This document shows positions 60,427 to 64,000 of a DNA stretch of 64,000 nucleotides, piece after piece. A program made the position numbers and the translations under genes. Where the stretch lies: NCBI GenBank assembly GCA_020847175.1, contig JADLCM010000034.1, positions 82,509 through 146,508 on the forward strand, written 5' to 3'. Each line of letters opens with the position of its first letter. The stretch's first letter is position 1. The notes under the pieces are model-generated. The model had not been told where the DNA came from and did no database searches. It worked only from the letters and a program-made list of their open reading frames with translations. The DNA is from Phycisphaerales bacterium. Lineage in GTDB: Bacteria > Planctomycetota > Phycisphaerae > Phycisphaerales > UBA1924.

Positions 60427-61278
60427 ATGCGGATCATCCCCTCGAATGATGCGCTGCGAGCCGTGCCCCCGGGCTCGGTCTTCGTTCCCACGATGGGCGC
60501 CCTGCACGCCGGACACGCATCCCTGATTTCCCGGGCCGCACACGAGGCCCAGGTGCGCGGCGTGCCCTGCGTCGTCAGCATCTTCGTCAACCCGACACAG
60601 TTCAACGAACACTCCGACTTCCAGCGTTACCCGCGCACCCTCAGCGCCGACGCCGCACTCGCGCACGGCGCGGGCGCGGATGTGCTCTGGACCCCGCGCG
60701 CCGAGGAAATCTACCCGCCCAATCTTTCCGTGCCTGTACCGCCCCTGCCGCCGGTGGCGTGCGAGCCCGGGCTTGAGGATGCCGCCCGCCCCGGACATTT
60801 CGCGGGCGTGGCCCAGGTGGTGGCCCGCCTCTTCGACCTGCTCCGACCCGGGGCTGCGGTCTTTGGCGAAAAGGACTGGCAGCAGTTCCAGCTCGTGCGG
60901 GCCCTCGTGCGCCGCCGGGGCGACCCGATCGAGATCATCGGCGCCCCGACCATCCGCGAGGCAGACGGCCTCGCCATGAGCAGCCGCAACCGCTTCCTCA
61001 CCCCTGACGAGCGCTCCCGGGCCGCGCTTGTGAGCAAGGCCCTCCGCGAGGCCGCCCGCGAAGCCGACCCCGCCCATGCAGAGGTCGCCATGCAGCGCGT
61101 GCTCCGCCAGGGCAATCTCCGCATCGAATACGCGGCGGCGCGCGACGCCGAACGCCTGACTGCGTTCCAGCCGCCCCGCGCCGGACGCACCCTGATCGCG
61201 GTACGCCTCGGCGCGATCCGGCTCATCGACAACATGCCGTGGCCCGACGCGCGACCACCGATTGCCTCGATTCGCTGA
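60427..61278 (+). CDS. panC: Pantothenate synthetase
   Basis: This enzyme joins pantoate and beta-alanine with ATP. The 283-residue protein has the HIGH-like nucleotide motif PTMGALHAGHASLI, VVSIFVNPTQFNEHSDFQRYPR, GHFAGVAQVVARLFDLLRPGAAVFGEKDWQQFQLVRALV with the KDWQQ and LxxxGxxVFGEKD, and MSSRNRFLTPDER (KMSKS-like). Length is normal. It is separated by 10 bp from the PhzF-like gene. panB and panD are not in the window. Confidence 0.94.
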   Translation: MRIIPSNDALRAVPPGSVFVPTMGALHAGHASLISRAAHEAQVRGVPCVVSIFVNPTQFNEHSDFQRYPRTLSADAALAHGAGADVLWTPRAEEIYPPNLSVPVPPLPPVACEPGLEDAARPGHFAGVAQVVARLFDLLRPGAAVFGEKDWQQFQLVRALVRRRGDPIEIIGAPTIREADGLAMSSRNRFLTPDERSRAALVSKALREAAREADPAHAEVAMQRVLRQGNLRIEYAAARDAERLTAFQPPRAGRTLIAVRLGAIRLIDNMPWPDARPPIASIR

Positions 61279-61568
61279 CCGTCCGGGGCGCCCCCTTCCC
61301 CGAGTCGTGCACGCTCGCCCGGCGCATCGCCCCCGTGCGTCCGAGACGCGTCGACCGGCGTGCCATGCCCCGCGCACTCGCAAGGCTCCGGCGCCATCAT
61401 CACCTCCGGGTGCGAGAACGGACGCTGTGCTCGACCCATGAGAAACGACCAAGATCGCAGCCGGAGCGACTCGCTGTCCTCGAAAACCGATCCACGTTCC
61501 AGGGTCGCCGAGCGCGACGAGAACGCTCCCCAGGCACATCGGGAGCACTGCCGCTGCTATTGGGCATG
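61279..61568. other. Intergenic region between panC and prepilin-like gene
   Basis: About 290 bases between convergent genes, with no gene or firm hairpin seen. Confidence 0.5.
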
Positions 61569-62573
61569 CTATCTGATCTGCCCCGTGTCGATTTCGCGGG
61601 CGCCGTAGTCGATGCCGCGCAGCCCGCCGCGAGTCCAGCGGTAATACCCGGTGACGATGTCCGTTGGCCTGCCAGTCTGTGTGGGCGGCTCAAAGCCGAG
61701 GATGCCGGGCGCGTACTCCATGGTCGTGAAAGACCGCGACTGCGGCACGTTGGGGGTGAACCCCTTGTTGCAGTCCTTTGACACGTTGGCGCTCGCGGAG
61801 CCGTCGAAGAAGACCTGCGTAGCGGCGGCGTTGTCGTAGGCGTAGAAGAGGTCGCGCTTCGCCGAGTGCCGGTCATGGAACTCAAACCAGAAGACTTTGC
61901 TCGACGGGAAGTTCACACTGTTCATTGTCCTGCGGCCCAAGGGCAGCGAGCCCATCCAGAAGAGGTTGTGGTCGTTGAAATACTGCTCGACCGTCGAACG
62001 CCCGCCGCGGATCTTGTCCTCCGCCCACGCCACCGGCACGATCTGGTACGTCGTGCTGAAGGGCCACATCTTCTGCCACGCGGGTGAGCCCGGAGGTATC
62101 GGCGAGGGGTTGCGGTGGTTCGCCTGCCAGTCGAGCAGGATGCGGTCTTCGGGGCATGCCATCGCCTTTTCGGGCAGGCGGTAGTTCATGTAGTCATTGA
62201 AGATCAGGTGGCTGTAGTGCCGGTGCGGGATGCGGTCAGTCAGGCGCGGAATATCCAGTCGCCCGGCGAGGCGCCGCAGAATATCGACCGCCTGGTTCAT
62301 CGCCGCCTCGGGGTAGTCGGGGGCGTTGTTGAGGTCCGGGAACCGGCTGTACGCGCGACGCGGCTCCCACGAGTACGACCCGATCGCATCCTTGAACTCG
62401 GTCTTGTACCCCTCCGCCGCGATGCTCAGATTGCGGATATTCGTGATGCAGATTGTCCGCCGCGCCGCCTTGCGCGCGCCCGCGAGACTGGGGAGAAGAA
62501 TCCCCAGCAGGAGCGCGATGATCGCGATGACGACGAGAAGTTCGATCAACGTAAAGGCACGCCGCGATGACAT
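61569..62573 (-). CDS. Prepilin-type N-terminal cleavage/methylation protein
   Basis: The 334-residue protein begins with a prepilin leader: SSRRAFTLIELLVVIAIIALLLGILLP, with F at the methylated position and E at +5, then a pilin-like helix (RKAARRTICITNIRNLSIAAEGYK). The rest is a large beta-rich globular domain with His/Asp/Trp-rich pieces (HSHLIFNDYMNY; FWFEFHDRHSAKRDLFYAYDNAAATQVFFDGSASANV). The F-F-D-G-S-A form near the end recalls planctomycete H-X9-DG-type pseudopilins. ATG 62573 leaves a six-residue leader. Many such genes are scattered in planctomycetes. The secretin at 48397 could be a partner. Confidence 0.88.
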   Translation of the reverse strand: MSSRRAFTLIELLVVIAIIALLLGILLPSLAGARKAARRTICITNIRNLSIAAEGYKTEFKDAIGSYSWEPRRAYSRFPDLNNAPDYPEAAMNQAVDILRRLAGRLDIPRLTDRIPHRHYSHLIFNDYMNYRLPEKAMACPEDRILLDWQANHRNPSPIPPGSPAWQKMWPFSTTYQIVPVAWAEDKIRGGRSTVEQYFNDHNLFWMGSLPLGRRTMNSVNFPSSKVFWFEFHDRHSAKRDLFYAYDNAAATQVFFDGSASANVSKDCNKGFTPNVPQSRSFTTMEYAPGILGFEPPTQTGRPTDIVTGYYRWTRGGLRGIDYGAREIDTGQIR

Positions 62574-62794
62574 GGCAAGGCTCCCGGCGGCGATCTCCGC
62601 CCTGGGGCGAGTTCCCCCGCGTCTTTCCAACGTACCAAGGCCCCGGCACGGGCACAAGGGGGAGCCTGAGGGCCACGCCGCGCGAGGGGGGCCCCTACCA
62701 TCGCCGAAGCCGGGGATGGGCTGAGGCTCCCCCGAATGAACGCCGATAACCCAGGCTCCGGGGCGGGGTGCCGCCGCGCGAGCAGGAACCAGCC

Positions 62795-63841
62795 ATGACG
62801 ACCACGATGCCCGATGTCGCGCTGCCGCCGGTCGATTTTTCCTATGTGCCGGCCCGCGAAGGCGACCGGGTGATCCAGTTTCGCGAAGCGCTGCGCGAGG
62901 CGATGAGTGAAGAGATGCGGCGCGACCAGCGCATGTTCCTGATCGGCGAGGAAGTCGCCGAGTACAACGGCGCGTACAAGGTGAGCCAGGGGATGCTCGA
63001 CGAGTTCGGCCCCAAACGAATCATCGACAGCCCGATCAGCGAGAACGGCTTCGCGGGCCTCGGCATCGCCGCCGCCATGTACGGCCTGCGTCCCATCATC
63101 GAGTTCATGTCGTGGTCCTTCAGCCTCGTCGCGGCGGACCAGATTCTGAACAACGCCCCCAAGATGCTCTACATGAGCGGCGGGCAGTGGGGCTGCCCCA
63201 TCGTCTTCCGGGGCAACGACGGCGCGGGCGGGCAGCTCGGCAGCACGCATTCCTGGTGCGTCGAAGGCCTCTTCAGCAACGTGCCGGGGGTCAAGATCGC
63301 GATCCCCAGCAACCCCTACGACGCCAAGGGCCTTCTCAAGACGGCCCTCCGCGACCCCGACCCGGTCTTTTTCCTCGAGAGCGAGCGCATGCTCGGCGAC
63401 AAGGCCCACGTCCCCGCCGAGGAGTACTACATCCCCTTCGGCCTCGCCCACCGGCACCGCGAAGGGTCTGACTGCACGCTCGTGAGCTTCGGCCGCCCGG
63501 TGCATTTCTGCCTCGACGCGGCGACCGAGCTCGCGGGAGAGGGCATCGAGTGCGACGTGCTCGACATGCGGACGATCCGCCCGCTCGACATTGACTCGAT
63601 CATCGCCAGCGTGCAGAAGACGGGCCGGGTGGTGGTGGTGGACCAGAGCTGGCCGTTTGCGAGCGTCGCCAGCGAAGTGATGGCCCAGATATGCGAACGC
63701 TGCTTCGACTGGCTCGACCATCAGCCGGTGCGCGTCAACACCGCCGATGTGCCCACGCCCTACTCCAAGGTGCTTGAGGCAGCGTACCTGCCAAACAAGG
63801 GTCGGATCATCGAGGCGGTCAAGAAGACGCTGGGGCGCTAG
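62795..63841 (+). CDS. 2-oxoacid dehydrogenase E1 component beta subunit, second copy
   Basis: The 348-residue protein is a transketolase-like E1 beta: VIQFREALREAMSEEMRRDQRMFLIGEEVAEYNGAYKVSQGMLDEFG, DSPISENGFAGLGIAAAMYGLRPIIEFMSWSFSLVAADQILNNAPKM, and DMRTIRPLDIDSIIASVQKTGRVVVVDQSWPFASVASEVMAQICER. It is more like canonical PdhB than the copy at 29525 and has an N-terminal extension of about 20 residues. No alpha subunit lies beside it in the window. AGGAACC stands before ATG 62795. Its TAG stop appears to be formed together with the end of the IS630 element that follows. Confidence 0.9.
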   Translation: MTTTMPDVALPPVDFSYVPAREGDRVIQFREALREAMSEEMRRDQRMFLIGEEVAEYNGAYKVSQGMLDEFGPKRIIDSPISENGFAGLGIAAAMYGLRPIIEFMSWSFSLVAADQILNNAPKMLYMSGGQWGCPIVFRGNDGAGGQLGSTHSWCVEGLFSNVPGVKIAIPSNPYDAKGLLKTALRDPDPVFFLESERMLGDKAHVPAEEYYIPFGLAHRHREGSDCTLVSFGRPVHFCLDAATELAGEGIECDVLDMRTIRPLDIDSIIASVQKTGRVVVVDQSWPFASVASEVMAQICERCFDWLDHQPVRVNTADVPTPYSKVLEAAYLPNKGRIIEAVKKTLGR

Positions 63842-64000
63842 TGGTCTGAGTCTGAAATAAGCGAACAATGGCTCAACCGGTTCGCCCTCGGGTGCGAATC
63901 TCCTCTACAAAGGAGCTTCGCATGGGCAGGCCGGTTGCAAACTTGACGCTGACGGAGGATGAGCGGTCCGAACTCCGGGGGTGGGCTCGCAGGCCCACGA
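63841..64000 (+). mobile_element. IS630-family element, left end (cut by window edge)
   Basis: After TA at 63839-63840 the sequence GTGGTCTGAGTCTGAAATAA begins, like the inverted ends of IS630-type elements, followed by a transposase start at 63922. IS630/Tc1-type elements duplicate a target TA. The right end is outside the window, so the inverted repeat cannot be checked. Confidence 0.65.
63922..64000 (+). CDS. IS630-family transposase, N-terminal fragment
   Basis: Only 26 residues are present, MGRPVANLTLTEDERSEL, then RGWARRPT. The L-T-x-x-E-R-x-x-L-x-x-W-A-R-R pattern is the N-terminal HTH start of IS630 transposases. AAAGGAG precedes the ATG by seven bases. The gene continues past the window edge. 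Confidence 0.75.
   Translation, partial: MGRPVANLTLTEDERSELRGWARRPT

Overview
The window is about 64 kb of GC-rich DNA that reads as a chromosomal segment of a planctomycete, probably in the Phycisphaerae. The evidence is a combination of features: a PEP-CTERM protein, a prepilin-like protein with an FTLIELLVVIAIIALL leader, a twin-arginine-exported Gfo/Idh/MocA oxidoreductase, a GH127 glycosidase, DUF1573 and YdjY proteins, complex I genes, and long spurious antisense ORFs typical of high GC. This taxonomic call is inference from gene content; there is no rRNA here.

Layout. 0-5.6 kb: EF-G with a clear terminator, then ApbE facing an FGE-fold lipoprotein and a secreted oxidoreductase. 5.7-9.1 kb: a minus-strand run of four lipoprotein genes (LpoB-like, second LpoB-like, COG3014-like, YcfL-like), which looks like a cell-wall-synthase activator locus. 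9.4-13.3 kb: a small genomic island inserted in a tRNA-Leu(UAA) gene. It has a 20-bp core repeat at both ends, a displaced tRNA 3' half on the left, an integrase running into the rebuilt tRNA on the right, an HTH-ImmA protein divergent from an HNH/glycine-zipper protein, and an AbrB-RelE toxin-antitoxin pair. 13.4-22.3 kb: housekeeping genes (class IV aminotransferase, murD, uppS, purA) mixed with small unknowns, a degenerate QueC-like protein next to an LRAT-like protein, and a DUF695-RraB protein. 22.5-27.8 kb: an unknown secreted protein, an aquaporin, and a glucoamylase-like lipoprotein divergent from a LacI regulator. 28-30.5 kb: pyruvate-dehydrogenase-type E1 alpha and beta with a small FlbD-like gene between. 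31.9-34.7 kb: SDR, 2-aminomuconic-semialdehyde-type dehydrogenase and RidA-like deaminase, suggesting part of the aminomuconate branch of tryptophan degradation. 34.7-41.6 kb: nuoJKLMN without the rest of complex I. 41.8-47.4 kb: pgsA, a DUF1573-rhodanese-DoxX operon, a LURP-one-like protein, an exported superoxide dismutase and pgpA. 47.5-53.3 kb: hsp20 with a near-perfect sigma-54 promoter, a PilQ/GspD-type secretin, an NtrC-family activator and a GNAT protein. 53.6-64 kb: rho with a long disordered N-terminus, a TlpA-like thioredoxin, GH127, a PhzF-like protein without the usual catalytic Glu, panC, a prepilin-like protein, a second E1-beta gene and the left end of an IS630-type element.

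Most exciting points: the tRNA-Leu island, whose two outermost genes use attachment-site DNA for their 3' ends and whose integration appears to have rebuilt the tRNA as a hybrid; the divergent HTH-ImmA/HNH pair with a shared repeat operator inside it, a candidate undescribed defence or addiction module; the four-gene LpoB/COG3014/YcfL lipoprotein locus; and the sigma-54 promoter of hsp20 near an NtrC-type activator.
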